Source: Aliterella atlantica CENA595 (lineage in GTDB: Bacteria > Cyanobacteriota > Cyanobacteriia > Cyanobacteriales > Chroococcidiopsidaceae). Taken from it: a stretch of 64,000 nucleotides of DNA. Of this stretch, positions 1 to 7,777 are shown piece by piece. Both the position numbers and the translations under genes were made by a program. The DNA lies in NCBI RefSeq assembly GCF_000952155.1, contig NZ_JYON01000013.1:62001-126000 (forward strand), read 5' to 3'. Within the stretch, counting starts at the first letter, position 1. Each line of letters opens with the position of its first letter. The notes beneath the pieces were generated by a model. That model was given only the letters and a program-made list of their open reading frames with translations, ran no database searches and had not been told where the DNA came from.

Positions 1-582
1 GAATTAATTTCTTGGTCGGCGATTGGAGCGCGTACTACTGAGTCGCAAACTCACCGAGAAATGGCAAGCGGTTTATCTATGCCTGTAGGTTTTAAAAATG
101 GTACTGATGGCGGTATTATGGTAGCTCTAAATGCTTTAGAATCTGCCAAAAGCCCGCACAATTTTCTCGGTATCAATCCTAAAGGGCAAGTAAGTACATT
201 TAAAACTAAAGGTAATGCTCACGGACATATTATCTTACGCGGTGGTAGTAAGCCTAATTTTGATGCGGAAAGCGTACTAGATGCAGAAGCAAAATTGAAA
301 AAAGCAAATTTGCCCCCGCGAATTGTAATTGATTGCAGTCATGGCAATTCTAATAAAGATTACAAGCGCCAAGCAGGGGTTTTTGAAGATGTAATTCAAC
401 AAATTATCGATGGTAATACATCTATCGTCGGTATGATGTTGGAATCAAATATATATGAAGGTAGCCAAGCATTACCTAGAGATTTGACACAACTTAAATA
501 CGGCGTTTCGGTGACAGATAAATGTATTGGTTGGGAGGAAACAGAAAGAATTATTTTGGATGCTCACCAGCGTTTGAAATAG
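1..582 (+). CDS. aroG: 3-deoxy-7-phosphoheptulonate (DAHP) synthase, C-terminal part
   Basis: This is the 3' part of a class I DAHP synthase, which condenses phosphoenolpyruvate and erythrose 4-phosphate in the first step of the shikimate pathway. The reading frame is open from base 1, so the start lies upstream of the window. The family signature is clear: ISWSAIGARTTESQTHRE leads into SGLSMPVGFKNGTDG, followed by IVIDCSHGNSNKDYKRQ, which carries the metal and substrate-binding His and Asp residues, and the C-terminal SVTDKCIGWEET. About 193 residues remain of a protein usually near 350. It converges with the ggt gene, whose stop codon begins at the next base. The class I (AroF/G/H) assignment is firm, but which isozyme or feedback type it is cannot be told from this fragment. 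Confidence 0.93.
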   Translation, partial: ELISWSAIGARTTESQTHREMASGLSMPVGFKNGTDGGIMVALNALESAKSPHNFLGINPKGQVSTFKTKGNAHGHIILRGGSKPNFDAESVLDAEAKLKKANLPPRIVIDCSHGNSNKDYKRQAGVFEDVIQQIIDGNTSIVGMMLESNIYEGSQALPRDLTQLKYGVSVTDKCIGWEETERIILDAHQRLK

Positions 583-2109
583 TTATAGAGAGGCGATCGC
601 ACCATTGCGACGGCGATCGCCTGCACCCGTAATAACGCCGTCAAATTCCATCGCTGTATGCACTCCACCAAAAAACATATTTTGCTGATTCCATAAAATT
701 GTGCGCTCGCCTATCAATAATTCTGGCTGCACATCAAAGCCTGGTTCTACATTCAGCACGTTATTTTCCCAATGAATGCGGGGACTATTTACAGCCATAT
801 CTACAGGCATTTTGAAGTCAATTATATTGGATATAACTTGTAAAATTGCCGTTCTAATTCGGTTAGAACCACCTGAACCTAAAACAATTTCTGGCTGGTT
901 ATTTTTCAGCACAATTGTCGGTGACATCATCGAAGAAATCCTCACATCTTCTTGCCATTGATGAAATCCATGCGGGTTTAAATCTTCTTCTCCTAACATA
1001 TTATTCATCATTATCCCCGTACCTGGAATAACATAGCCGCAGCCTTCTCCGTGAGATGTAGTGGTACTTGCAGCATTACCTTCAGCATCAATAACACTAA
1101 TATGTGTAGTGCTTCCCCATTTATTTAATTGCTGGGTGTAGATATTGATATGTTCGCTAGATAAAAAGCTTTTTTCAATATCTTGTTGATATATATTGGT
1201 GTTGTACCTATCTTTTCTAGCTATATTTGTTAGTTGCATTACTTTTTGAAGTATCTGCAAATGTTTAGTAGAACCAAATTCAATGTTAGTGAAATCAACA
1301 TTCGCTAATAATTCCAGAGCAAAAGCAATTAATATGCCGCCCGAACTTGGAGGTGGATTAGTTAAAAATGTATTTTGTTTGTAATCGACAATTAACGGTT
1401 TCCGTTCTATAACTTGGTAGTTTTTCAAATCAGACAAAGTTAAGTAACCGCCATATTCTTGACAATCTTTTACTAACTGATGAGCAATTTCTCCTTGATA
1501 AAATTCCTTGACTCCCTTTTGAGTTAAATAAGCCAAAGTATCAGCAAAATATGGCATGAATAAAGTTTCACCAGGAGCAAGCATTTGCCCATTTGGTGCA
1601 TAAATTTGCAGCATTTCTGAAGAAGCGCTGATAATAGGTTCCAGGATATTTGCCGAGTAGTATTGAAACTTTTGAATTTCTACGCCCTTACTGGCATAAT
1701 GAATTGCTGGTTCGGCGACAACATGAAACGGCAATCTACCCAACTTTTGATGTACGTGAAAAACGCCACCAATATTTCCTGGTACAGCCATCGAACCCAA
1801 ACCAATGTGAAACTCCTGCACTGCATCACCAAAATTAATCTCAACTGGATAGAAGTTAAGATTATTTACTTGCTTGCTTTGAGGGGTTTGCGAGAAAAAA
1901 TCAAATAAAATATGCTCGTTAGCTTGTGTATGGGCTAATAGAAACCCGCCTCCCGCTGCTGATGTCAAAGTAGACTCAGTTACAAAAGATGCAAGAATTG
2001 CTGCTACTGCTGCATCAAAAGCATTACCGCCTTGTTGCAACATTTCTATCCCCGCAGCAGCGGTTTTTTGATTGCCAGCAGCAACTACGCCGCGAGTAGG
2101 TTGGGTCAT
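583..2109 (-). CDS. ggt: Gamma-glutamyltransferase (gamma-glutamyltranspeptidase)
   Basis: A 508-residue member of the N-terminal nucleophile hydrolase family that cleaves the gamma-glutamyl bond of glutathione and related peptides. The N-terminus carries the family block GNAFDAAVAA. The autocleavage and nucleophile region WGSTTHISVIDAEGNAAS lies near residue 335, where the Thr of TTHI becomes the new N-terminus of the small subunit. GSGGSNRIRTAI near the C-terminus forms the substrate pocket. No clear signal peptide is visible, unlike the periplasmic E. coli enzyme, so it may act in the cytosol or be exported another way. It lies 6 bases downstream of an aspartate aminotransferase gene on the same strand and is probably co-transcribed with it. 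Confidence 0.92.
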   Translation of the reverse strand: MTQPTRGVVAAGNQKTAAAGIEMLQQGGNAFDAAVAAILASFVTESTLTSAAGGGFLLAHTQANEHILFDFFSQTPQSKQVNNLNFYPVEINFGDAVQEFHIGLGSMAVPGNIGGVFHVHQKLGRLPFHVVAEPAIHYASKGVEIQKFQYYSANILEPIISASSEMLQIYAPNGQMLAPGETLFMPYFADTLAYLTQKGVKEFYQGEIAHQLVKDCQEYGGYLTLSDLKNYQVIERKPLIVDYKQNTFLTNPPPSSGGILIAFALELLANVDFTNIEFGSTKHLQILQKVMQLTNIARKDRYNTNIYQQDIEKSFLSSEHINIYTQQLNKWGSTTHISVIDAEGNAASTTTSHGEGCGYVIPGTGIMMNNMLGEEDLNPHGFHQWQEDVRISSMMSPTIVLKNNQPEIVLGSGGSNRIRTAILQVISNIIDFKMPVDMAVNSPRIHWENNVLNVEPGFDVQPELLIGERTILWNQQNMFFGGVHTAMEFDGVITGAGDRRRNGAIASL

Positions 2110-2115
2110 TATTAA

Positions 2116-3282
2116 TTAAGCCTGCAAACTACTGACAAACTTATCTAACCTATCCATACCTTTTTCAATTGATGCCATATCTGTTGCGTATGATAAGCGG
2201 ATACAATCGTCTGTACCAAAAGCGATCCCAGGAATAGCTGCAACTTGTTGTTTTTCTAAAAAAGCATCGCAAAATTCTAGAGAAGTTAGCCCAGTTTTAC
2301 CGATATTAACGAACAGATAAAATGCGCCATCAGGTTTAGCACAGCTAAGTTCGGGAATTTCATTCAGCTTTTGTAGCATTACCTTACGCCGTTCGGCAAA
2401 AGCTTGACGCATTTGTTCTACACAGTCTTGGGAACCTTGCAACGCAGCGATCGCTCCATATTGGGCAAAGGTACATACATTTGAGGTACTATGCCCTTGA
2501 ATTGTACTGACGGCTTTAATTAATTCTTTTGCGCCTGCTAGGTAGCCAATCCGCCAACCAGTCATCGAGTAGGCTTTCGCAAAACCGCTACTAATAATTG
2601 TGCGGGCAAATATATCTTCACCTAACGAGCCAATACTAATATGTTCCGCTCCATCGTAGACAATTTTTTCGTAAATCTCATCCGAGACTACTAAAATATC
2701 TCTTTCTACCACTACTTTAGCGATCGCACTAATTTCCGCAGGCGTGTAAACAACTCCTGTAGGGTTAGAAGGAGAATTGAGGATTAATAGCTTAGTTTTG
2801 GCTGTAATTGCCGCATTTAGTTGCTCTGGCGTAAGTTTACAGCCAGTATCGGCAGTATCGACAATAATTGGAATACCCGCAGCAAGTTTAACCATTTCTG
2901 GATAACTCAGCCAGTAGGGTGCGGGAATAATTACTTCATCACCTGGGTTGAGTAGCGCCAGCATCAGGTTAAATAAGCTATGCTTGCCGCCATTGGTAAC
3001 GATAATATTTTCAGCTTCGTAATTGAGATTATTGTCAGTTTTCAGCTTATGGGAGATCGCTTCTCTTAACTTTGGTTCGCCAGCAACCGCACCGTACTTA
3101 GTTTTACCTTCATCTAAAGCTTGTTTTGCTGCTGCCTTAATATGTGCTGGAGTATCAAAATCAGGTTCTCCAGCGCTGAAACTACAAACGTCTACACCCT
3201 CAGCCTTCATTGCCTTAGCTTTGGCGGCGATTGCTAAAGTTAATGACGGCGTTACCTCACCTACACGTGCTGCCAGCTTCAT
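2116..3282 (-). CDS. aspC: Aspartate aminotransferase (class I/II, PLP-dependent)
   Basis: A 388-residue fold-type I aminotransferase that interconverts aspartate and 2-oxoglutarate with oxaloacetate and glutamate. The start [18 protein letters not shown] is typical of the cyanobacterial and thermophilic (AT-Ib) group. The PLP-lysine motif [18 protein letters not shown] is present, as are NSPSNPTG, which contacts the cofactor, and [12 protein letters not shown]. The C-terminal IRLSYATD carries the Arg that binds the substrate carboxylate. AT-Ib enzymes can also transaminate prephenate, so arogenate formation is possible given the nearby DAHP synthase gene, but the sequence alone does not show this. 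The ggt gene follows 6 bases downstream. Confidence 0.92.
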   Translation of the reverse strand: MKLAARVGEVTPSLTLAIAAKAKAMKAEGVDVCSFSAGEPDFDTPAHIKAAAKQALDEGKTKYGAVAGEPKLREAISHKLKTDNNLNYEAENIIVTNGGKHSLFNLMLALLNPGDEVIIPAPYWLSYPEMVKLAAGIPIIVDTADTGCKLTPEQLNAAITAKTKLLILNSPSNPTGVVYTPAEISAIAKVVVERDILVVSDEIYEKIVYDGAEHISIGSLGEDIFARTIISSGFAKAYSMTGWRIGYLAGAKELIKAVSTIQGHSTSNVCTFAQYGAIAALQGSQDCVEQMRQAFAERRKVMLQKLNEIPELSCAKPDGAFYLFVNIGKTGLTSLEFCDAFLEKQQVAAIPGIAFGTDDCIRLSYATDMASIEKGMDRLDKFVSSLQA

Positions 3283-3444
3283 GATTACTCTATCGGCTTA
3301 TCTCTAATCTATTTAGGATAGCCCACAGTTGTAATCTGAGTTTGTGTTTTTTACTGCCGTAAGATGCGATCGCGCTATTAAAACAGCGAACTAAAGACTA
3401 GCTTTCTGGTAGTGTAGTTCTGGTGTGCTTTAGAGGTGTAGCTT

Positions 3445-3627
3445 TTGCCAAAACAGAAACAGGCAGATACAGCAATTTTTCTCTGTCAATTGCTCCCCAA
3501 CCTATATCAACCTATCCAGATATTTCGCTACGATCGCAAGTTAAAAACGCTTTATATTCAAGCTGGTAGAGCAGATGATATTGCTGTCATAATTAGTGCA
3601 GATGGAAATTGGAACTTTGTTTTATGA
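3445..3627 (+). CDS. DUF6888-like small protein, first gene of an overlapping pair
   Basis: A 60-residue protein read from a TTG codon at 3445; no ATG is available in frame. It resembles the small cyanobacterial DUF6888 family as I recall it, with the pattern LCQLLPNLYQP, then R.D....LYIQAG and a final ISADG.W. The same pattern (LC, N, P, R.D, LY, G) recurs in the protein at 60882-61073 in this window. The stop codon TGA at 3625-3627 overlaps the ATG of the next gene by four bases (ATGA), implying translational coupling. No catalytic motif, signal peptide or membrane segment is visible. The function is unknown. A toxin-antitoxin-like or regulatory pair is a guess based on size and overlap only. 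Confidence 0.6.
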   Translation: MPKQKQADTAIFLCQLLPNLYQPIQIFRYDRKLKTLYIQAGRADDIAVIISADGNWNFVL

Positions 3628-3833
3628 TTGAGCATCTCAGCAAAATGACCAATCTTGAATTAAAACGCTATCTCTCAGAGCATCGCAATAATGAAGAGGA
3701 GTTTCGCTCGGCATTAGAGGTTTTAATGAATCGGCGCAATCCAGCTACAGAACAGCCATATCCATTCGATCTTGAAAACCCAGAAACTCAAGTAGAAGCT
3801 TTATTAAGAGAAAAGTTTGGTCAATCTGAGTAG
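3624..3833 (+). CDS. DUF6887-like small protein, second gene of an overlapping pair
   Basis: A 69-residue protein whose best start is the ATG at 3624, which overlaps the stop of the preceding gene as ATGA; an upstream in-frame TTG at 3609 is possible but unnecessary. The sequence is charged and helical: MTNLELKRYLSEHRNNEEEF, then a central proline-containing segment and PYPFDLENPE, then a Leu/Glu-rich tail. The (S/T)..EL(K/R)RY...HR....F core and the FD..(N/D)P motif match the second protein of the pair at 61070-61285. This fits the DUF6887 family, which in cyanobacteria usually sits next to DUF6888. The function is unknown. A GTAGGGT-type hairpin repeat follows directly. Confidence 0.6.
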   Translation: MIEHLSKMTNLELKRYLSEHRNNEEEFRSALEVLMNRRNPATEQPYPFDLENPETQVEALLREKFGQSE

Positions 3834-3839
3834 TGATTT

Positions 3840-3872
3840 GTAGGGTACGTTGCGCAGCGCAACGCACCCTAC
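3840..3872. repeat. GTAGGGT hairpin repeat, copy 1
   Basis: Imperfect palindrome GTAGGGTACGTTGCGC / GCGCAACGCACCCTAC with a single A centre and one mismatch. It lies between the convergent ends of the DUF6887-like gene and arsC. It shares its arm sequence with copies at 6922, 8829 and 23867. It could act as a bidirectional transcription end or RNA stability element, although no T-run follows. Confidence 0.85.
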
Positions 3873-3909
3873 TGATTCCGCTTGTAAATTAAATATCCTC
3901 GATCTTAAT

Positions 3910-4305
3910 TTAACTAAGACGTTGCACTAATTTTTCTACTCGTTCTTTGACTTCATCACGCACTCTACGAAATGTGTCTATAGATTGCCCTTCAGGATCG
4001 TCAAGTTGCCAATCTTGGAATATTTCTCTCAATACCCACTCTTCGGGCAAGTTTACACCACAGCCGCATAAGGAAATTACCGCGTCGTAGTCTTCAGCTT
4101 TAAAGTCGCTTAATGGCTTGGATTTTTGGTTACTGATATCAATCCCTACTTCTGACATTATTTCTACAGTTTTAGGATCTACATGGCTTGCTTCTAATCC
4201 CGAACTTGCTACTGCAACTTTACCTGCTCCTAATTTACGCGCGAATCCTTCTGCCATTTGCGAACGACGGGAGTTTTTCTTGCAGACAAACATAATTTTT
4301 TTCAT
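3910..4305 (-). CDS. arsC: Arsenate reductase ArsC (low-molecular-weight phosphatase type)
   Basis: A 131-residue thiol arsenate reductase that converts arsenate to arsenite. The phosphatase-like P-loop CX5R is at residues 8-14 (CKKNSRR), and the redox pair C80 and C82 sits in [13 protein letters not shown]. This matches the Synechocystis-type ArsC, which uses the LMW-PTP fold but is recycled by glutathione and glutaredoxin. [11 protein letters not shown] supplies the general-acid Asp. Its ATG at 4303-4305 overlaps the arsH stop by four bases, so it is the last gene of the minus-strand operon arsR, MIP channel, arsH, arsC. Expression is expected to follow arsenite or antimonite release of ArsR. 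Confidence 0.92.
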   Translation of the reverse strand: MKKIMFVCKKNSRRSQMAEGFARKLGAGKVAVASSGLEASHVDPKTVEIMSEVGIDISNQKSKPLSDFKAEDYDAVISLCGCGVNLPEEWVLREIFQDWQLDDPEGQSIDTFRRVRDEVKERVEKLVQRLS

Positions 4306-4964
4306 AGTTTTGAGGTATTAAGTTCTAAAGCGTTGTTAGCAGCAATAATTGCCTCTTGTGCAGCTTTCTCTTTGCGTTCGCTGTAACGGTCTGTAAGATA
4401 GTCGGTGTTGTCGCGCAGCAGCAGCGTAAACTTATAAAGTTCCTCCATTACGTCAATTACGCGATCGCGATAAGCAGAGTCTTTCATAGTCCCGTCTTCG
4501 TGAAACTCTTGATATGCCTTAGCAACAGAGGATTGATTGGGAATTGTAAACATCCGCATCCATCTGCCCAAAATCCGCATTGTATTTACGGCATTAAAAG
4601 ATTGCGAACCGCCACTGACTTGCATCACAGCTAAAGTTCTGCCTTGGGTTGGTCTAACTGCACCTAAACTTAAAGGAATCCAGTCAATTTGGTTTTTCAA
4701 AATCCCTGTAATATTGCCATGCATTTCAGGAGATGACCAAACTTGACCTTCTGACCATAAACTTAATTCTCGTAACTCTTGCACCTTGGGGTGCGTAGCT
4801 TCTACACTGCCATGTATGGGAAGTTCGCACGGATCGAAAAACTGCGTTTCTGCGCCAAATTCGGTAATAATCCTGGCTGCTTCCTCTGCTAACAAGCGGC
4901 TGTAAGAGCGATCGCGTAAAGAACCGTATAAAAACAGAATTCTTGGTTTATGAGTGCTAACCAT
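4302..4964 (-). CDS. arsH: ArsH, NADPH-dependent FMN reductase / organoarsenical oxidase
   Basis: A 220-residue flavodoxin-fold protein. The FMN phosphate loop is [13 protein letters not shown] near residue 11. [26 protein letters not shown] and [18 protein letters not shown] are ArsH hallmarks. Characterised ArsH proteins oxidise trivalent organoarsenicals to the less toxic pentavalent form or reduce quinones and metals with NADPH. The gene begins 2 bases after the MIP channel gene and overlaps arsC by ATGA, so the three are tightly co-translated. Length and motifs are normal for the family. Confidence 0.93.
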   Translation of the reverse strand: MVSTHKPRILFLYGSLRDRSYSRLLAEEAARIITEFGAETQFFDPCELPIHGSVEATHPKVQELRELSLWSEGQVWSSPEMHGNITGILKNQIDWIPLSLGAVRPTQGRTLAVMQVSGGSQSFNAVNTMRILGRWMRMFTIPNQSSVAKAYQEFHEDGTMKDSAYRDRVIDVMEELYKFTLLLRDNTDYLTDRYSERKEKAAQEAIIAANNALELNTSKL

Positions 4965-4966
4965 TA

Positions 4967-5683
4967 CTAAATATCCTTAAATCCGTTAGAAAGTAGCCGA
5001 TAAACTACAACTGCAAACTGTGCGCCGGAAATTGGTGCTAGCCAATAAACCCACTGATATTGCATATTTCCACCTACCAAAGCAGGTGCAAGACTCCTGA
5101 CAGGGTTCATACTTGCGCCTGTAATCGCTCCCATACAAGCAGCTTCAAGTCCTACAGTTAAACCGATCGCTAATCCTGCAAAGCCAATATGGGCACGGCG
5201 ATCGAGTCCCGAACCCAAAATAACTAGCATCAAAATAAATGTTAAAACTGTCTCTAAAATTAAAGACTGCAACCAATTACCATTTAGCGGTAGAGTTGCC
5301 CCTAATTTGGCGATATTTCCAAGACTAAGCAGCAATAAAGTTGAAGCTGCGATCGCACCTAGACATTGCGCCAATATATAAGGCATGACTGTTTTGCTAG
5401 GAAACACTCCACTCGCCCAAAAAGCTAGTGTTACAGCAGGGTTAAAGTGTGCGCCGCTTAAATGCCCTAAGCAATAAATTAAAGCCGCTACAACCGCTCC
5501 AAAAACAAAGCTAATGCCTAAATGAGTTACTGCGCCATTGCTGATAGAGTTTGCCATTACAGCGCCCGTACCTGCAAAGACTAAGATAAACGTGCCAATA
5601 CCTTCGGCTATTGCTTCTCGCCAGCAATGGGAGATAGCAATAGCAGGCGCAGGGCAAACTAATTTTGTGCCTTGTCTGGGCAT
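4967..5683 (-). CDS. MIP family channel (aquaglyceroporin) in the ars operon
   Basis: A 238-residue six-helix membrane channel. The two pore half-helix motifs are [10 protein letters not shown] (NPA) and [12 protein letters not shown] (NPV in place of the second NPA). This pattern occurs in AqpZ- and NIP-like channels, including the AqpS-type channels found in arsenic operons. No ArsB or Acr3 pump gene is present in this cluster. The likely role, by analogy with Sinorhizobium AqpS, is passive exit of arsenite made by ArsC, but water or glycerol transport cannot be excluded. Two ArsR-type operators sit between arsR and this start, so the channel, arsH and arsC may have their own regulated promoter. 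The N-terminal 25 residues are polar and precede the first helix. Confidence 0.85.
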   Translation of the reverse strand: MPRQGTKLVCPAPAIAISHCWREAIAEGIGTFILVFAGTGAVMANSISNGAVTHLGISFVFGAVVAALIYCLGHLSGAHFNPAVTLAFWASGVFPSKTVMPYILAQCLGAIAASTLLLLSLGNIAKLGATLPLNGNWLQSLILETVLTFILMLVILGSGLDRRAHIGFAGLAIGLTVGLEAACMGAITGASMNPVRSLAPALVGGNMQYQWVYWLAPISGAQFAVVVYRLLSNGFKDI

Positions 5684-5697
5684 TGCCTAATACTCAT

Positions 5698-5713
5698 TTC
5701 AACAAAAGTTGAT
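5698..5713. promoter_or_regulatory. ArsR-type operator O1
   Basis: The sequence TTCAA-N6-TTGAT fits the imperfect palindrome ATCAA-N6-TTGAT bound by cyanobacterial ArsR (recalled from Synechocystis work). It lies within a 20-bp direct repeat (5696-5715 and 5722-5741, one mismatch) just upstream of the MIP channel gene. Confidence 0.7.
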
Positions 5714-5723
5714 ATAATAATAT

Positions 5724-5739
5724 TTCAAGAAAAGTTGAT
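5724..5739. promoter_or_regulatory. ArsR-type operator O2
   Basis: A second TTCAA-N6-TTGAT copy, 26 bp from O1. That spacing is about two and a half helical turns. It lies right after the arsR stop codon, so it can control the MIP-arsH-arsC part of the operon independently of the arsR promoter. Confidence 0.7.
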
Positions 5740-5742
5740 ATG

Positions 5743-6051
5743 TCAAGTACAAGGACGAGCAGGCAATATTTGACTAAAGCGGCGATACTCAGACAAGTAT
5801 TGTTCTAAAGCGACAAATTGAGCTAAATTCAGCCCGTAATAAATCCAACGTCCTTCCTGGCGAGAGCGGACTAAGCCAGCATCCTTAAGGGTTTTGAGGT
5901 GAAAAGAAAGTTTAGAACCAGTTACGCCCAAAGCCTCGCCTAGTTCGCAGACGCAAAGTTCTTGTTCTCTAAGTAGTTCTAAAATAGTAATTCGCAACGG
6001 GTCAGAAAGAGCGTGAAAGCCAGAAATAATGGTTGGAGAAATAGATTGCAT
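5743..6051 (-). CDS. arsR: ArsR/SmtB family arsenic-responsive repressor
   Basis: A 102-residue winged-helix repressor that releases DNA when As(III) or Sb(III) binds. The ELCVCELGEALG segment carries the CVC thiolate pair of the alpha-3 site and leads into the recognition helix TGSKLSFHLKTLKDAGLV, followed by the wing EGRWIYYGLN. A further Cys lies near the C-terminus (ARPCT) and may complete the metal site. The ATG at 6049-6051 is preferred over the upstream TTG at 6054. The start codon is overlapped by a third operator (6050-6065), which predicts autoregulation. The gene heads the operon with the MIP channel, arsH and arsC. Confidence 0.92.
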   Translation of the reverse strand: MQSISPTIISGFHALSDPLRITILELLREQELCVCELGEALGVTGSKLSFHLKTLKDAGLVRSRQEGRWIYYGLNLAQFVALEQYLSEYRRFSQILPARPCT

Positions 6052-6065
6052 CAAATTAAATTGAA
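6050..6065. promoter_or_regulatory. ArsR-type operator O3 over the arsR start
   Basis: ATCAA-N6-TTGAA overlaps the arsR start codon and leader. It has the same half-sites as O1 and O2 in the opposite orientation, as expected for an autorepressor site. Confidence 0.6.
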
Positions 6066-6193
6066 ATATAGTAAGCGCAGCTATTCTCTATTTTAGTTTT
6101 GTTTCCAACGCGATCGGCGATAATAAACCTTTTATATAAATTCTCTAATATCGAGCTAGTAGACTGAATACATTGATTGGGCTAAGTTGATTT

Positions 6194-6817
6194 ATGACAG
6201 TTGCGATCGCCAAATTAATCCAACAGCCACTCAGCTTTGACGAGTTTCTTGCCCTTTATAGCGATGATAACCGCTATGAACTGATTGATGGAGAGGTGTT
6301 TGACTTGGAACCAACAGGTCTGCATGAAGAAATTGCCGCCCTCCTGACGACAAAAATCTGCGTCCAGATTGATAAAGCAGGCTTACCTTGGTTTGTGCTT
6401 CAGCGCGGACTATTGCGCCCCTCCAACGTTGGGATGACGGCATTTCGACCTGATGTTGCAGTTGTTGCCCAAAATGAGCTTATCGAAGAACCGCTTTGGT
6501 CTGAGCAATCGATCCTGACACAGGGTAGTTCAATTAAGTTTGTGGCGGAAGTTGTTAGTAGTAACTGGCAAAATGATTATGCCCGTAAGGTTGAGGACTA
6601 CGCAGTTTTAGGCATTCCTGAATATTGGATTGCAGACTACGCAGGTAATGGTGGAACTCGGCACATTGGCAAGCCCAAACGACCAACCCTCTGTGTCTGT
6701 ACGCTAGTAGAGGGAGAATATGAAATTCAGCAATTTCGAGGTAGTCAAACTATCGTCTCGCCAACCTTCCCAGGCTTAGAACTGACGGCTGAACAGGTAT
6801 TAAGGGCTAGGAGTTGA
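6194..6817 (+). CDS. Uma2 family (DUF820) putative restriction-type nuclease
   Basis: A 207-residue PD-(D/E)XK fold protein of the large cyanobacterial Uma2 family. Visible family blocks are FDEFLALYSDDNRYELIDGE at the N-terminus, FRPDVAVV in the middle (the PD), and FVAEVVSSNWQNDYARK with the catalytic E...K, followed by VLGIPEYWIADY. All expected active-site positions are present, so the gene looks intact. Members occur in many copies per genome and their substrate is unknown. It is monocistronic here. A hairpin repeat lies downstream, before a toxin-antitoxin pair. Confidence 0.88.
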   Translation: MTVAIAKLIQQPLSFDEFLALYSDDNRYELIDGEVFDLEPTGLHEEIAALLTTKICVQIDKAGLPWFVLQRGLLRPSNVGMTAFRPDVAVVAQNELIEEPLWSEQSILTQGSSIKFVAEVVSSNWQNDYARKVEDYAVLGIPEYWIADYAGNGGTRHIGKPKRPTLCVCTLVEGEYEIQQFRGSQTIVSPTFPGLELTAEQVLRARS

Positions 6818-6921
6818 AATCGCTAGATTGTGGCGCTCGCCTTGTTTGTAACCATAACACGGAGATGTTTATGTCAAATCTAGGAGTTGGAGAGAAGTTT
6901 TGGATGGCTTGGGTTCTAGCA

Positions 6922-6951
6922 GTAGGTGCGTTGCCAAACAACGCACCCTAC
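6922..6951. repeat. GTAGGGT hairpin repeat, copy 2
   Basis: Arms GTAGGTGCGTTG and CAACGCACCCTAC around a 5-base loop (CCAAA), with one unpaired C in the right arm. It lies in the gap between the Uma2 gene and the RelE-like module. This is the only copy not between convergent genes. Confidence 0.8.
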
Positions 6952-7074
6952 CAATCTGGCAAAATTAGGGCAGTTTAAATGTATTTCAGGGACGTGTTCG
7001 GTCTATGCTATAAGTGCCTGAAAACGGTGATAATGAATAGGATGTGGTTTTGATATTCATAAATTGGAGTAGCA

Positions 7075-7293
7075 ATGACCGAGTTACTCGATCGGGCGAT
7101 CGCCAGATTGCAAACCTTGCCTGATAATGAGCAGGACGCGATCGCTGCAATGATTCTGGAGGAAATTGAGGACGATCTGCGTTGGCATGAATCATTCTCT
7201 CGCTCACCTAATCTTCTTGCAAAACTTGCAGCTTCAGCAATGGTTGAGTATCGTGCAGGTAAAACTCAAGAGCTTGACCCAGAGACAATGTGA
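7075..7293 (+). CDS. Putative antitoxin of a RelE/ParE-type pair
   Basis: A 72-residue acidic, helical protein: TELLDRAIARLQTLPDNEQD, then AIAAMILEEIEDDLRWHESF and a tail with GKTQELDPE. Similar small proteins of the L..LP..EQ(D/E)..A..IL.EL.D...W form precede RelE-like toxins in cyanobacteria, so the antitoxin role is inferred from form and position. Its TGA stop at 7291-7293 overlaps the GTG start of the toxin gene by four bases. No separate DNA-binding domain is evident, so regulation of the pair is unclear. Confidence 0.65.
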   Translation: MTELLDRAIARLQTLPDNEQDAIAAMILEEIEDDLRWHESFSRSPNLLAKLAASAMVEYRAGKTQELDPETM

Positions 7294-7559
7294 GATCGCG
7301 CACTACTGCTGAATTCCGTAAATTGTTTGCTAATTTACCCGAACAGGTTCAAGCGCAAACCCGCGCAGCGTATCGTCAGTTTAAGGAAGACCCAAGCTAT
7401 CCAAGTCTTCGCTTTAAGAAGGTACATCCAGAGTTGCCAATTTACTCGGCACGTATCAGTAGAAGCTATCGAGCAGTCGGTCAATTAGATGGAAACACGG
7501 TAATTTGGTTTTGGGTTGGTTCCCATGCAGAGTACGACAGGTTGCTAGAGTATTTGTAG
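7290..7559 (+). CDS. RelE/ParE-superfamily toxin-like protein
   Basis: An 89-residue protein starting at GTG 7290. The fold pattern is that of small RelE/ParE/HigB proteins: an N-terminal helix pair with FRKLFANLPEQVQAQTRAAY, then FKEDPSYPSLRFKKVH, then strands IYSARISRSYRAVGQL and TVIWFWVGSHAEYDRLL. The basic residues R56, R59 and R62 region and the closing H..YD are typical of ribosome-dependent mRNA interferases, but the exact catalytic set is not certain. It is translationally coupled to the upstream small acidic protein, making a type II toxin-antitoxin module. Confidence 0.75.
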   Translation: MRSRTTAEFRKLFANLPEQVQAQTRAAYRQFKEDPSYPSLRFKKVHPELPIYSARISRSYRAVGQLDGNTVIWFWVGSHAEYDRLLEYL

Positions 7560-7595
7560 CAGTGCGGCATAATACCCCCCAATGCACCCGACCGT

Positions 7596-7694
7596 CGAAT
7601 TGATTCTGGCTATACAGTTACGGGTAATTCCATTCGCCTCATCAGTGCTAGAGAAGTAACAGGAAGTGAACGAGAAGCCTATGAGAAGGGATGA
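7596..7694 (+). pseudogene. brnT toxin remnant, C-terminal fragment
   Basis: In the frame starting at 7596 the DNA reads RIDSGYTVTGNSIRLISARE and continues VTGSEREAYEKG before a TGA at 7692. The SAR..T..ERE.YE ending is the C-terminal signature of BrnT-family RNase toxins. No start codon or N-terminal domain is found upstream, because the preceding sequence runs into the end of the RelE-like gene region. I read it as the broken end of a toxin gene. The short length makes this a moderate call. Confidence 0.5.
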
Positions 7695-7777
7695 GCTAGA
7701 CATGAAAACTTTAATGAACTTCACACAGCAGATGTGCGATCGCCCTCTTCTTCTTTTCCCCTTTACCTTCCTTGATT

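Noticed and set aside
1650-1908. Open frames on the plus strand inside ggt
   Set aside because: They overlap a well-supported gene on the other strand and have no family similarity.
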